The notes below the pieces were generated by a model that worked only from the letters and a program-made list of their open reading frames with translations, was not told the DNA's origin and did no database searches. From Beaufortia kweichowensis (lineage: Eukaryota > Chordata > Actinopteri > Cypriniformes > Gastromyzontidae): 64,000 bases of DNA. The translations under genes were made by a program, and so were the position numbers. This document shows positions 50,411 to 63,400 of the stretch, one piece after another (the first letter of the stretch is position 1; every line of letters starts with the position of its first letter). The DNA is taken from the NCBI GenBank assembly GCA_019155185.1, contig CM032809.1, positions 4,831,621-4,895,620 on the forward strand, written 5' to 3'.

Positions 50411-51956
50411 TCAGACTTGACTGTTTGGACTGGAGGCTGGTGGGTTACAGTCTCTGGAGAATTTTACTGTATTGACAGACATTAAGGATTTACCCCAAAT
50501 ACTTTATTATTGCCGACATTTACCCACAAAGATCCACAGCAAACCTGTACTTGATTTTGGAGACATATTGTAAGTACTGTCTAAAAACTACTATGCAAAA
50601 ATGTACTAAAAGTACTGCAACCTGCAGGAACCAAAAACAGATTACAATCAGAATGACGTAAATCCAAAATTCATATAAATATATGTAGCAAAATTATACA
50701 TTTGATACATTTTAACTGTTAAAAGAAAGAAAATATTTGAATACAGTAAAATCAGCAAATCTAGAACAGATAGCAGAATGATATGATATTAATAAATACA
50801 ACCAACATTCATCTCTTACACTCACTCCTGCAGTACATCTCCTCAATCCTCCTTAATTCAACTTCTCCTGCCTCATGCTGTTCGAGAAACAGTCAACCAG
50901 CATTTGCTTCTGCACTTCAATTTCAGACTTCAAATTCAGATGTAAGTCTAGAAAACCCAAGCTAGGATTTTCCCATTTATTCAACAACAAAATCAAATTC
51001 CTTTATGATTATTAGACTGAATGGACAAGTCTGAACTGGCTCCTTTCTCTGTGGTAGTGCAGCATTGCTTCTCGATTTCTGATGAGAAGAAAACAGAAGG
51101 CTTCTGGCAGCGAGCTGGAGACCACCAGGGTTAACAGGAGCCAATTGTTTTCCCTTTCCTGTGAACGCAGGTAATTGACGTGCTGAGCCATTGGATTAGA
51201 GCACATTTCACACTTTAAACAGCTTGTTCTTACAGACAGACTGCAAAAGAACCACCATAATAGGGACCGAAAGAGACAACTGGAGGAAACTGCAGACTGT
51301 TAAAGCAAGTGATGAACATATATGAACAGACACAAGACTTATACTTGCAATGTGTAATGGCAGGCATCTCAAGAAACTTCATCGTTGGTGTATATCTGTT
51401 ACTATGTATGCTGGTTCTTGTTGATTTAACATTTATGATCTGCATCAAACCACAGTATTTCTGAAATGTGGGTCATGCAGCTACCCATGCTCTGCATAGC
51501 AACCAATGAGCCGCAGCGGTTAAGGACCAGCCTCCACACAAACACACACACACAAAGTGAACGCAAATACACAAATGGCTGGTTCATGTGGGAGTAAGCC
51601 AAAAAGATAAGAGTTCAAAACACATACAAAACAGAGCAGTGAATGTAGAATAAATGTAAATCTGCAGCTCCAGAGTTAAACACCCATACAGAGTTTTACT
51701 TTATATGGTGACAGATGGTTCAGGGGTGAAGAGTATACGTATTTAAATAATCTCTCCTAACACACACACACGTGCACAGATTAAAAAGACACACAGTAGA
51801 GAAAGTGAGAGAGCTTTAAGCAGAAGAACTTCTTGAACCAAACACATGCACCTCAGTCTCAAGTCTCTGACATCACCCATACGGACTGCTTTCCAAATAT
51901 CTGATAAGACATAATGCACCAAACTTTGATCGGTTATTTTACATGTCAGTCATATG

Positions 51957-52434
51957 GGCAATTCCAGCGTTATGGATGTGTAATTTTTCAAGTCAAAAAT
52001 TGTAATATAAATTCTCAGAGAATGTATTTATCATCAATATATTGAATGATAGGTTTGCCCTGTTGATTGAATCCAGACATAAAAAATATATCAGCCTGTG
52101 TGTGCATGAATTTTCTATATTAAAAAAAGGAAAATTACATGTGTTATGAATGTGACAAGATGTGACAAAAGATGCATGGTTTTGCATGACAACATACTTT
52201 TTCTTATAAAAACAGTTATAGTACAAAAATAAAAAAAATTGTGTCCATTTATGAAGAATACGGACTGTTATGAATGTGACAATTCTGAAAAAACAGCACT
52301 TTACCTGACTATCAAAAATCATGATTTAAACAAAAAAAAACACCAAATATTGACATCTGAGCTATCAGTATGGTAAAAACCTTTGGCAAAAACGTATTTC
52401 TCATGGTAGGGTTGACATTTGCATGGAATTACCC
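51957..52434. mobile_element. GGGYAATTCCA element, copy 2 (about 478 bp)
   Basis: The left end GGGCAATTCCAGCGTTATGG and right end GCATGGAATTACCC form a terminal inverted repeat GGG(C/T)AATTCCA. The interior is shared with the copy at 44421. Non-autonomous and AT-rich; family not recognised. Confidence 0.78.
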
Positions 52435-53340
52435 ATCTTTGGCCAATGAAAGCTGCTATGAAGTCCAGACCTTCTGTCATCAGTATGAAGCATTGCATGT
52501 ATCCTAACTGCTTGCAAGACTCAAGAGTTTTGTCAAGTGTTTGGGTAGGTTACCAGAAACTGTTTGCATTACGTACTAAACAAATTAAGACTGGAAAGAA
52601 ACCTAACCAAAACAAATTTAATGCGCTCTGACTGATTCATTTAACACGCCGTATAAACATCTAATTTTAAGAATTGTCAGAAACACATGATTCTATTGCT
52701 GACGGTCAAACGATGTTAGTGATGCAGTTGACTTGTTGAATTAGCATTTCTTCATATACACTCAATTAACTACTATATGTTTGTTCCAGATTACAAGTTC
52801 TAACTCATATTTAATTCATGACTCAGCATGACGCTGACAAATTACAGAACCGCTCGTCCCAATAATTCCACACCGGATGCAAACAGACGATTCAATACGG
52901 GTGAGTTTCTGCACCAAAGCATGCCATTAAGAATTTACTGTAAACCAATTCCTCCAAACTGAAGTATTATAATTATTGGGGGAAAACATTGAGATGTGGC
53001 TCTACACATCTTGACTGTAAACACTAATTTTCGCTCTTGTGAATGTTGAGACAGGGATAAACATAGGGCTCATTTCTCTTCCCGCCTTTAGCTGTTAAAA
53101 CGCTGCTGAGATGGAATATTAGAGTACAGAATGAAACACACATCTGTACTCATCTGCGCATCTGTGTTCTCATTATCTCTATTTGGCTTTTTCAGTTTTC
53201 CTCATAGAAGAAATTAAAAGCAAAATTCATGCACTTTTTGGTGCAAGCCATTCAATAAAAAAACATCTTCCAAGTAAACACATGATGTAAAAAAATAGTG
53301 TGAGGAGGAATTTCTTGCTTTCTGCTCTAGTTAAAAAAAC

Positions 53341-53571
53341 ATATGTGACCCAGTCTGTGAAAACCCAGCTAAAGTCATTTTTTTTATGATGTTTCTGTTT
53401 TCTACATAAAATCATCTACATAATGTAAATAACATTCTGTGTAACAAGTCCGAGTAAGGTCATTTCAAAGATTAAAATCATAGTGAAATTAATAGCTGAA
53501 ATCAAACTTTGATGCTTATTATCGTTAGATTTTTAGACTTTAGCTTGGTTTTCACAGGCCAGGTCACATAT
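53341..53571 (-). mobile_element. MITE with TGTGACCCTG termini, copy C
   Basis: Left end ATATGTGACCCAGTCTGTGAAAACC, right end GGTTTTCACAGGCCAGGTCACATAT. The interior runs in the same orientation as copy A. About 231 bp, no reading frame. Confidence 0.88.
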
Positions 53572-53684
53572 TTTAAAATGCACTCGGTCAAATCTCAGTA
53601 TGGTCAATTTCTTGCATTTTTACCAAACAGCAGGCTAAACTGACAACCACTTAAAAGAGAATTCATAAAAAAGGGAAAGTTACA

Positions 53685-53937
53685 AAAATAAAAACTTTTT
53701 CATCATTTATTTATCCTAATGTCACTCCAAACCTGTATGACTTTTCTCTTCCGCAGAACACAACACATATTTTGAAGTATGTTGGTAACCAAACACTGTC
53801 CCCCATTGACATTTCTCAAAATATTTTCTTTTGTGTTCTATAGAAGAAAGAGTCATACAACATACATGTTGTGAATGACATGAGGGCGAATAAATGATGA
53901 CAGAATTTTTATTTTTGAGTGAACGACCCCTTTAAGC
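53685..53937. mobile_element. Cyprinid 'GTTCACCCAAAAAT' repeat, well-preserved copy
   Basis: TCACTCCAAACCTGTATGACTTTTCTCTTCCGCAGAACACAA, then GTTGGTAACCAAACACTG, CCCCATTGACAT, TATAGAAGAAAGAGTCATACA and GACATGAGGGCGAATAAATGATGACAGAATTTTTATTTTTGAGTGAACGACCCCTTTAA. This is the standard order, with a clear right terminus. Confidence 0.8.
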
Positions 53938-55207
53938 ACTGACCTGAGTGTACATCTTACCCCGGGACAACATTTGTGCTCCTCAGATGTGATTCTTTCA
54001 TAGATCAGAAAACCTAATAAAGTTCTCAGTTATGTCTGAAAAGCAAGAGACTTACGCAAACACAATTTGCTCTTCATTTAATCTCATTGCTGTCTAGCAG
54101 AAAAAAAACTGAAAAATATATTTTTTTCTTGCTTATGGGAAGAATAAAGAGCATAAAAAATGTAAAAAAAAACACTTTAATAACAAGGATCATGGTCAAA
54201 CCCTGATTTCTGAACCATTAAAAAAATCCACAGCATTAACAGGATGTAACTCTCTCATAAGTCTAGAATAGCAATACAGCTCTTCATAGACAGCAGGGTG
54301 ACATCACAGGTCACTGCTAAAAAGAAAATTATAATGCTCTTTAGTCCTGAGTCTGCACTCCAGCCACTAATGCAACCATTAATGTGGTCTATCAAAAAAC
54401 ACTCTGGTCTAACAAATGTGAAGTAAATCAAATTAATGTCAGCGTTGCCTCGGACTATAAAGACATCATTTTTCATTGCAATTGATCAGACAGCTCTGTC
54501 TGCACACACAGCAATTATAACAATCTATCGACAGAGTTCTTGGTACCCCTTTCAATAAATTTGGTTTATTGACACCGCTATGAAGTTCAGTTCTGGCTTC
54601 CTTCGCAGTGTGTCAATCACAACCAGCTAGAGAGAGCGATGACGGATCAGCTTTCCTTTGTTCACACCAAGCTCTTTTACTGGAAACAAACAGGCCAGCT
54701 AGAAGTCAATAGACTTTATCAAAACACACAGTGGCTAATACGTATTTGATTAAGGCAACATAAAGTAAACACTGTAAATGTCAAAACATGGCAAAAACTA
54801 ACCACAAACCAATTAGGCATGTAAAACACGAATCTAAAGTTTCGTTTGCAGTGGGAAACACACACAATATAGATTCCACGCTCGACTGCTGTGGGAACTC
54901 TTTAGGAAGGACATAAAAGGTCTTAAAATGCAAGGCTCTCACTCATAAGACCCTTTCTCTCAGACAATTACTGTAATGAGGAGGATTAAAAGAACTTACG
55001 GCTCTGACTCCTTTCATTTGGTCTCAGTGGGAGTGTGTATGCAGCTGGAAATGAAACAAGGCTTTATCAGATCAGCATACTTTCAGCATTCATCACATGG
55101 GGCAGGTGTGTAATTAGGAGGGCCTGAAAAGGTCTGATAATACATGATGTTTGATTTACACCCCGCTAGCTATAAATCATTATGATACTGCTTTCATACA
55201 AAGATTT

Positions 55208-55269
55208 CACTGTAGCTCAACTGGTAAAGCATTGCGCTAGCAACACAAATATCATGGGTTTGACTCCAG
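55208..55269 (+). repeat. Degenerate tRNA-derived SINE head
   Basis: Contains a pol III A box (TAGCTCAACTGG, 55213-55224) and B box (GGTTTGACTCC, 55257-55267) at tRNA-like spacing, with GCGCTAGCAACAC between, like an Ala-tRNA anticodon arm. The acceptor stem does not pair and a microsatellite follows directly. It is therefore a SINE relic or pseudo-tRNA and not a functional tRNA. Confidence 0.65.
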
Positions 55270-55274
55270 AAAAT

Positions 55275-55339
<65 letters not shown>

Positions 55340-55350
55340 CATATACATAA
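55270..55350. repeat. (CA)/(TA)n compound microsatellite
   Basis: A short ACACAC run, about 22 TA units, then CATATA hexamer repeats. It directly follows the SINE head and may have grown from its tail. Confidence 0.92.
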
Positions 55351-55402
55351 CTCTATAAAAACAGTTACGCCAAATGCGTAACTGTAAACAAATGAACTGA
55401 AA

Positions 55403-55553
55403 CTATATGTGACTCTGTCTGTAAAACCCAGGTTAAGGTATCATAATATAATAAAGAGACAACAAGCAATTAAAGTTTGATTTTAATCAATAATATCACT
55501 ATGATTTCAATCTTTGTCAAGGCCTTGCTCAGTCAATACATTATGTAAAATGA
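55403..55553 (+). mobile_element. MITE with TGTGACCCTG termini, copy D (truncated)
   Basis: Left end TATATGTGACTCTGTCTGTAAAACCCAGG, then ATCACTATGATTTCAATCTTTG and CTCAGTCAATA, matching copy B. The right inverted repeat is missing. Confidence 0.75.
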
Positions 55554-58500
55554 ATTTGAGTATTTGAGTGGGCTTCCTCATTTTTATCATTTGGCTTTTT
55601 GGCCTAAGCTGTAATGATTTACCATACTTATTTACCAGTAAACAGTATAATAATAATTATATTTATTCACATGGATAGGCTAGAACAATAGGCGGGTCTA
55701 TGGTGAGTGTGTATGAGCATGCACACACACCGGCTTGTGAAGGTTGTGTATATGCTGAATTAGCACTCTGGTGTGGATGAAAGCGTGTTGTCGCTCTCCA
55801 AGGTGCTGAATTGCTGAACTGGTCTGTAGCATAATAATAGGAGCGTAAGAGCATTGTAGCCTTCGAAGGCTTTCCCTTATCTGTGCAGTCACACGAGCAG
55901 ACCTCATTAAAAGCGATGACCGCAAACAGAACACAAGATTCACGACGGGTGTTTTATGTGTTGAAGAAAAAAACGCACCTTTTCATTTGATTCAAGTGTC
56001 TGAATGTCAGTGTGTGAGAGAGATATAGAGTGGACACATGTTCTGTCAAAGTATGTGAAACATGTATGTATGTGTGCTCAAATAATTCATCTTTGTCGCC
56101 TCTTCTCTTCTCTAAAAACAATAGCATCTGTTCCCCAGGCACTGGACAGAAGAATGCGATAAGGCCTTTGTTCTCGGGTCTGAATTGACATTTCACGTGC
56201 CGCTCTAGTGACACCAACAACAGAATGTGTGGGCTTTTACAAACAGCCTGTTGACCAGAAGCACAGACTGAATGACTCTTCTCTGCAGAACCAAAGCCGG
56301 CCATGTGCATCTGGTGTTGAACAGATCAGGCAATTACTCTCTGCAATCTGCCCTCCATGCCTGAAATACAAACACATCCAGAAAAAAGACAAGGAGAGTC
56401 TGGTTCTCATTAACCTTTCACAGCTCGTAACTGCACGACAACTGAAATCCTTGGTGTAAAAGGAGAAAGTGGAGACAATAAAGAGTGTATCTAACTTCCA
56501 CACCAGACCAAGTAAAACGGGTGGCATCCTACACTTTTGACCATGTAATATATCATATAATGGCCATCTTATAAGAGACCACAGAACTAAAAAAAGAAAA
56601 AGTTTTCCCATCTTCAAAAGTTTTAGTCTAATGCTGCAAATACAGCACTGCCATTAAATGCATTGTAAAACTTCTAAAAGTTTTGTTTGTGTGCATAATC
56701 TGGAAATTGGATATAAATGTCATTATGTTTGTGAATAAGTTTGCATAAGTACAAAGTAATTTCTTGGGCTTGCTTTGTGACTGAACAGATAAGAATGTGA
56801 TGTGCAAGGTCCTGACAGGAATAAACAGAGGCTAAATTATAAAACACCTCAACAAGAAGAAAGCCATTCCACACCCAACATGCTCCCCGACTTTAAAGAC
56901 AACAATAAAAAATTACATTACGTAAAACAACCAGACATTCACATAGAAAACCAATTAGCCTTGTTTACCCAGTAAACAACAAAAAACAGCCAGAGCCGAA
57001 CGCTAGACAAGCGCTGTCTATCGGACAACAAGCTGTCCCGTGTTTTTCTGAGCAGGATATTTGTGCAGAAATGTGATGTGTGACAGCTCCTGGCAGCAGA
57101 GGGGAAGAATGTGACCTTTGCTTGGGTCTGCTTGCTGTAAACATCTTGTCACAAATGCCGGTATGAAATATGACAGGTTTCGAATGCACCAGGAACAAAT
57201 GTTGAGGAACAATCGCAGATTTATTTTGAAGGCTGCATGCCTGCGTTTTAACAGCGCCTCCTCTTTGCATTTTACATTCATTACACTAAATTATATTATT
57301 CACTGACCTGCATGAAAGACCATAACCATCACACACTCAGGGTTTAGTGGCTATATATCTTCTTCTATAGCTTCCCTGGTTATACAGCAGGGGGGGCAAG
57401 CTGTACATAAGAGTCTATGCCCTGGAGCCTGAAGAGTCTGACTGAAGTCTGCTAATGAGACTTTTCTACACAGCTGAGTCACTCCATTCATTAGGACAAA
57501 ACTGGCACTCCTCCTGCACAATGTGCCCCTCTGAGCCCACTTCTATCAACTATACTGTATGATTGGCCTTATTTCACTTGAATGATCATAATAAAAAATA
57601 ATAATACAATACTTTGCTTTCACTTTACTGTCTTTGTCTATAAGTAAATAAATAAATATGAATTTATTTCACATAGCTGTAATATAGACCAAAAAAGTTT
57701 ACATTTGCCTCAATTTTTAATTAGTATTCAGTACAGATAATTAATGTGACACAACACCTCCAGACCATTAATATTAAAGACGTTCAAAGGCTGTGTTCTC
57801 ACCTCTTTACACCATTACAACAGGAAAAAGAATTAAATTTTTAATGCCAATTAGAAAGACATCCCTTTAGGCACTAGTAAATAAATCAGTTATGTGGAGG
57901 TTTTACCTTTAAAGGATATGGCTTTAAATGTAGACAAACTAGAAAAATATGTTTAAAAGTGTGTGTTTATGGATAAACCTATTAACTGCTAAATATATGG
58001 ATGACTTACTTGCTAGTAATCTAATAGCACCTATTAATAAACAAACAAGCAAGCAAGCAAATAAATATATCACGGTTGGGAAAAAGCCAAAAGTGTTGCT
58101 TTTATATAAACATAGAGCAAGAACTATTTCAGTCTTGAAGTTTGATAGTTTATGAATTTTGCAGTCTATAACACCGATATCAAACAAAACAACCTATATA
58201 CAAACCAAACAAACATACATTAAATGCATATTTCAGCACCTGAAAAGATGGTCAACTAGTTGATGGGATTAAAAACGTTATACAAAGATGACGGTAAAGT
58301 GGTATCAATAAAGCATACACCTATTACACTTATAAAGTCAATTACACATAAAAATCAGTCCACATCACAAACACATACTTATAAAATGTGAAAACAGATC
58401 AACACCAACCTTTAATGAGAGAGACAACACAAAAAAACCTATGCACAGTTATGTTTTTATATAAAACGCGTACATACCTTTTGAGAAAAACTAGAAAGCG

Positions 58501-59382
58501 TTGCTGACTTACTACAGGTGTGTGCGACCAGCCCGATGTCAAAATAAAAGTCCTTCTTCAGCGGTAAATCGCAAGCTAAAATATGAAAATGCATAAAATG
58601 CATACTTGCGTATATAATTTTTCTTAATAGAGTCTCGCATTTAATGATCTTTTTTTAGCAATTGTAAAATAAATAAATAAAATAAATGAAATTTAGAAAC
58701 ACTGGTTGACATTCTATCCCACTTTTATTGGCCAGAGTATCAGGCAGGCAAACAAGTTGGACATTATTATTTATTTATTTAGCATTATTTAGCTCTGCTA
58801 AAGGAAACATGTTACCACAGCCAGCACAGGTATGCTTCTCAAAAATCTGTATTTAGACAATTTTATTTTATCCACCTGATGATAAAAAAATCAAAGGTAT
58901 ATTTTGACCAATTCAGTCAACTATATTAAATCTTAAGAAACACATTGTGGACAGCTTTACAGTTCACCTTGATGGTTTATTTAAATGTTGTCATATTAAA
59001 ATTAATAATTTTAAAGAATACCTAATATTTTAGACGTTTAATATTTATACGTAATATACTTTAATATTTGAATACTGAATATTTAGTTACGTTTTTAATA
59101 TTTGAAATATGCGGTACCAAACACTATTCAGAAACAGTAATTTCCAGTGTTATACAGTTCAAAGATCTTTTCAGCAGTGAGGAGTAGATGATGATCTGCT
59201 GCCCTCTAGTGATCAAATCTTAACTTACAAGTTCATTGTTATTAACTTGAAAATTGATAAGCTGACATAAAATATAAAAATGAACAGTCGATGGAGTAAC
59301 TACAGTGACGTGCGAAGATACGTCTTAATAGTAAATTTAACACTGTTCAAACAAGCACAAACAAAAACATGCTAAAAGAGTC

Positions 59383-59404
59383 TTTATTCAAAACAGCATT
59401 TATT
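59383..59404 (-). terminator. Candidate polyadenylation signals of the coiled-coil gene
   Basis: Two AATAAA hexamers on the minus strand (59388-59383 and 59404-59399) lie about 1.1 kb past the stop codon. I found no AATAAA between the stop and this point, though variant signals were not ruled out. This is the likely 3' end, giving a 3' UTR of about 1.1 kb. Confidence 0.45.
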
Positions 59405-60479
59405 GCAAATTGAAAGAATTACATTGTAAATGGCACAATGTGCATGTATGATACAAAATTAAGACAGTACATTGAATAAATAAATGTATGTTTTGTGTAT
59501 ATGTGTGGTGGTGTTATTCAAACAATTGAAACCCTACTGGCCAATACTTAGTATATACATTTTTGTCAGTGTGTTAAAAGTTATTATCCCACATGTTTCC
59601 TCTATGTAAAAATGTGAAAGAATCTCATTTTGTTCAGGCAAGTCAACATCCCTGTATTTGATCTTCCAGGGCACAGAATCCACCGCTCACAGCAGCTTCT
59701 CTGACCTGCTTTAATCAGGGCACATCTGTATCATTCACTTCAACATGGAGCCACAAGTATGTAAACACAGCAGCGATGACCCCGAGCACTGATGCCGGTG
59801 CAGTGAGACTGACCTCTCACGTTCATCTGTGTTCTCTGTGCTCCTCAAGGAATGGGCATATTGCCTGTAAGAGCTTTGCAACTAAGACAGCCCAACAGTT
59901 CCTTCCAGGAAGATTAGTTCAGAGGGGAATATCAGAATACAAACTCCAAATTATAATCACAGTAATTAGCATTGAGAAATAATAAATGTGGCATTAGCTG
60001 ATCCATGCCCCAGGGTGTTTTGGCAGATGAAAGGCAGATGAAACGATGGTGGAAAACACCACACACACAGATACACACACATACATTATGCTAACGAGTT
60101 ACATGATTTCCTGTATGTGCTAATTGTGTAGCTGTACTATATATATTTATATAAATGCATGTGTTTATGATTCATGGCTAAGATTTAGTCATTAGTAGCC
60201 TATTTTGATTTATGCAAACAGCTGTGATGTGTTTAAAAAGTGTAACACTATAATCTATCAGATAATGTAAACTGTGATAAACATCATTAAATAAGTAAAA
60301 GCAATGCATTTGGTGCAATGTAAATAACTGTGGCAAGATTTGAGTTCTCAGATATTATTTAAATGATGTGTTCATTTTTTACGCCACACTGAACATAACA
60401 CAAAATGCTGAAGTAAAAATGCTTTAGATTTTTGTAGGAATCACTTCTCAGATGCTTAGTAATAAAAAAAGACATGTGC
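59405..60479 (-). other. Probable 3' UTR of the coiled-coil gene
   Basis: AT-rich sequence between the stop codon and the first AATAAA pair, with no recognisable repeat and only short reading frames. Assignment as UTR rests on the stop and poly(A) signals alone. Confidence 0.4.
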
Positions 60480-63400
60480 TTATAAACTGTCCTGCTCTTC
60501 CTCCTCGATGTGTCTAGGATTTCTGGAACAGCAGCAACAGCATCGGCGTCTGATCCAGTGCAGTAGTCTTCTCCTGCGTGAAGCTGACCCAGCAGCTGCC
60601 GCTTGGATCTGTGATTGTGTTCTCAGTACATCCTGTCTATCCTCCTCCCGAACGTCCAGATAAATCTCCACTCTTCCACTTCTTTCCACCTGCTGCTCTG
60701 TCAGTCTCTGAGCTCCTCCGATCTGTTCTCCTTCTCCCTCCAGCATCAGTGTTTGCACGGCTCTATCCGTTACCCGTCTCAATCTGTCCATCCTCAGAGC
60801 TGCATCTCTCCTCTCCAAATGCTGTGTACTTGTTGGTGTCCCTTCGCTCCTCAGCTGATTTATCTCAATCAGTAAACATTCCCTCAACAGAAGGATCTCC
60901 TTCTCTCTTTCCATGATTTTCAGCCTTTCTGTCTCTTTTTCACACTGGAGAGCTTCATTGTATCTCTCAATCTCTGCTTTTCTTAGCTCCAGCTCGATTT
61001 TTTCCTTTTGGATGCCGAGCTTTTCCAGTTCACTCCTCTGGATGACTTTTAATCTGTTTTCTAATTCTTCTTTCATCTCCTGTATTCTCATTTTCATCAA
61101 ATCCATTTCTTCTTTCTGTGGTAGAACATCTCTGTCTGTCAAAGTATGTTCTTCAGTTTGTGCCTCTTGATGTCTCCGTTGCTTAATATCTTCAGTATGT
61201 ATTTTAATGAATTCCTGTTTTTCTGTCTTGCTTACATCTTGGCTTTGTATTTCTGTGTCCAGTTGATTCTTTTTTACAGTCATCTTCTGTTTTTGTATGT
61301 CGGCCTCTATTCGCTGCAGTTCACTTCTTTTGCTTTCACATGATTGTGTTAGATGCTCCGTCTCCTCTCCAAGTCTCAGGACCTCAGCATGAACCTTCTC
61401 CAGACTCTTCCTCCTCTTCTCAATGCTCTCCATGATCTCTAACTTCTCTTCTTCAGCAGCTTTACATTCATCTCTTGTTTTCTGCAAGTCTGCCTGTGCT
61501 TCGTCAAGCTCAAGAAGGCTGGTTTGCATCATTTGATTCTCTGTTTCATCTCTTTCTATTTGCAATTCAGGTGGCATCATCTCATCATCTCCTGAAAGTT
61601 GTGTCAATTGAGATGCTTCTTGTTGCGTGTAGTCAGATGTAGACATTTGTGTCTCTGCATTTGATTGGGTTACCTTCTCTGTTTTGGGCATGAATTTGCC
61701 AGTCTGCTTTAGACTACTGTCACCATCTGTCTTTTCCATGTCTTGGACGTCTGTAGTGTCTTGCATTTCTGAGGATGTTTTGTGTATAATTTCTGTGGTT
61801 TCCTCAACCTTCCTTTCTCGCTGGATCTTGATTTCTCGCTGGATCTTGAGTATCTCCTGTTGTAGTTCACTTTGCTTTCGTTTAAGCATCTCATTCTCAG
61901 CCTCCACCTTTTCCTTTTGTTCTTTCACCGTTACTGTAGTTTTTTCCAGTTCTTCCATCTCTCTCTGGAATGTTTCCTTAATAGTTTCTATTTCTTTATT
62001 TTTCTCATCCAGGATGTTTGTTAATGCCTCCTTGTCTTGTGTAAGTTTCAGCAGTTTTTCCTTATCTCTTGACCTCTCGGATGTTTCTTCCTTCAAACTT
62101 TCTTGGCTCTCCGGCAGCATTTCAAATGTGCACAAGTCCTCCATTGTTGTCACAATAGAATCAGTGGGTTGTTGCATCTTTGTTGTTTCAGTTTCTTCTG
62201 TTTCCTTTTGTCTACTGTCTAATTCTGTTTTCACGTCATCCAAAGATGTTTGTGTTTCAGCATGTATTAATGTGGTCTTTATCTGTCTGTGGTTGTACAT
62301 CTGGGGTACATCTGTCTTTGATTCATATACCTGATCTTTGTCTTTAAGGACATCAACAATGCTCTTTGTAGTGTCACCCATTGCCTTTTCTCGTCTCTTT
62401 TCTTCAATTTCTTTGTTTAACATCTCTAGTTCAGATATCTGTCTGTTTGTTTGCTCCATGAGAGTTTTTAATTGAGTTTTGTGCTCTAAAATTTGCAAAG
62501 CCATGACTTCTATTTCCTGCTTTGCTCTATTTTTTTCCTCTTCAATACCTTCCATATCCTCTTTTTCTTTCGTTATCATGTCTTTCTCTCGTTGCAGCAA
62601 AGATAATTTACGTTGTATGCTCTGTTTCCTAAATTCCTCCTCCTCCTTCAGTGCATTTAAAGCATCTCTGTCCTTCATGATACAATATTTTTCCTTCTCA
62701 ATGATCTCCTTGCTGCGTTCGATCACTTCCTTGTCTTTTTCTATGTCACGTTTAAGCTTGTCGAGTTGTTCCTGTTCTCTCTGTATGTTTTCATTTAGGA
62801 TGTGCCTGTTTTTATCAAGTTCAGACTTTTCTTTCTCCAGGATCTCTTTGTCATGTTTATTGATAGCCATGATGTCCTCTGCCTCCTGTTGCTGTTGATC
62901 TAACATGACCTTTCTTTTTTCAAGCTGGTGTTTTTCTTCATCAACTTTGTTTCTCAGTTTTTGTAATTCCTCTTTCTGTTTCTGTAGATCGAGCTGCAAT
63001 TCTAGATCAGCTTCTCTGTGTTCCACGACTTTCTTTTCTGCTTCAGCGTCTTTTCTGACTGTTTGTATGTGCTTTTCTCCCTCCATCATTGCGATTTCTA
63101 CCTCTTTTCTCTTTGTTTTGACTTCAAGTTCATCAAGCTCTGTCATTAAATCAGCTCTTCTCTGCTCCAGATTTTGCATCTCTATTTCAAACACCACTTT
63201 ATTGTGAGCCATTTCTTGTTTGGACCTTTCTATCTCAACATTTAGGCTTTGCAGTTCCTCCTTACGTCTTTGGATGTCTTTACTTAGACGCTCAAGATCT
63301 TCTCTTTTCTTTTCAAAATGTTGTGTACTTTCTTCAACATGCTCCTTTTCCGTTTTGGTTTCTTCCATGATTTTCTGAAGTCTGTTGATTAGTTCAGGAT

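Larger units (their letters stand above)
40431..59382. other. Intergenic region between the coiled-coil gene and thsd7a
   Basis: About 19 kb with no convincing exon. Reading frames are short and lack codon or domain signal. Content is the repeats listed at 41046, 41567, 44421, 47885, 49018, 51957, 53341, 53685, 55208, 55270 and 55403. Repeat-poor, GC-richer stretches at about 45030-45200, 48550-48770 and 50190-50410 could be regulatory. I saw no clear tRNA, rRNA or microRNA gene. Confidence 0.75.

Noticed and set aside
61684..62334. 216-codon plus-strand frame inside the coiled-coil gene
   Set aside because: Ser/Phe/Val-rich complement of the Glu/Lys-rich coding strand; a shadow of the real frame.
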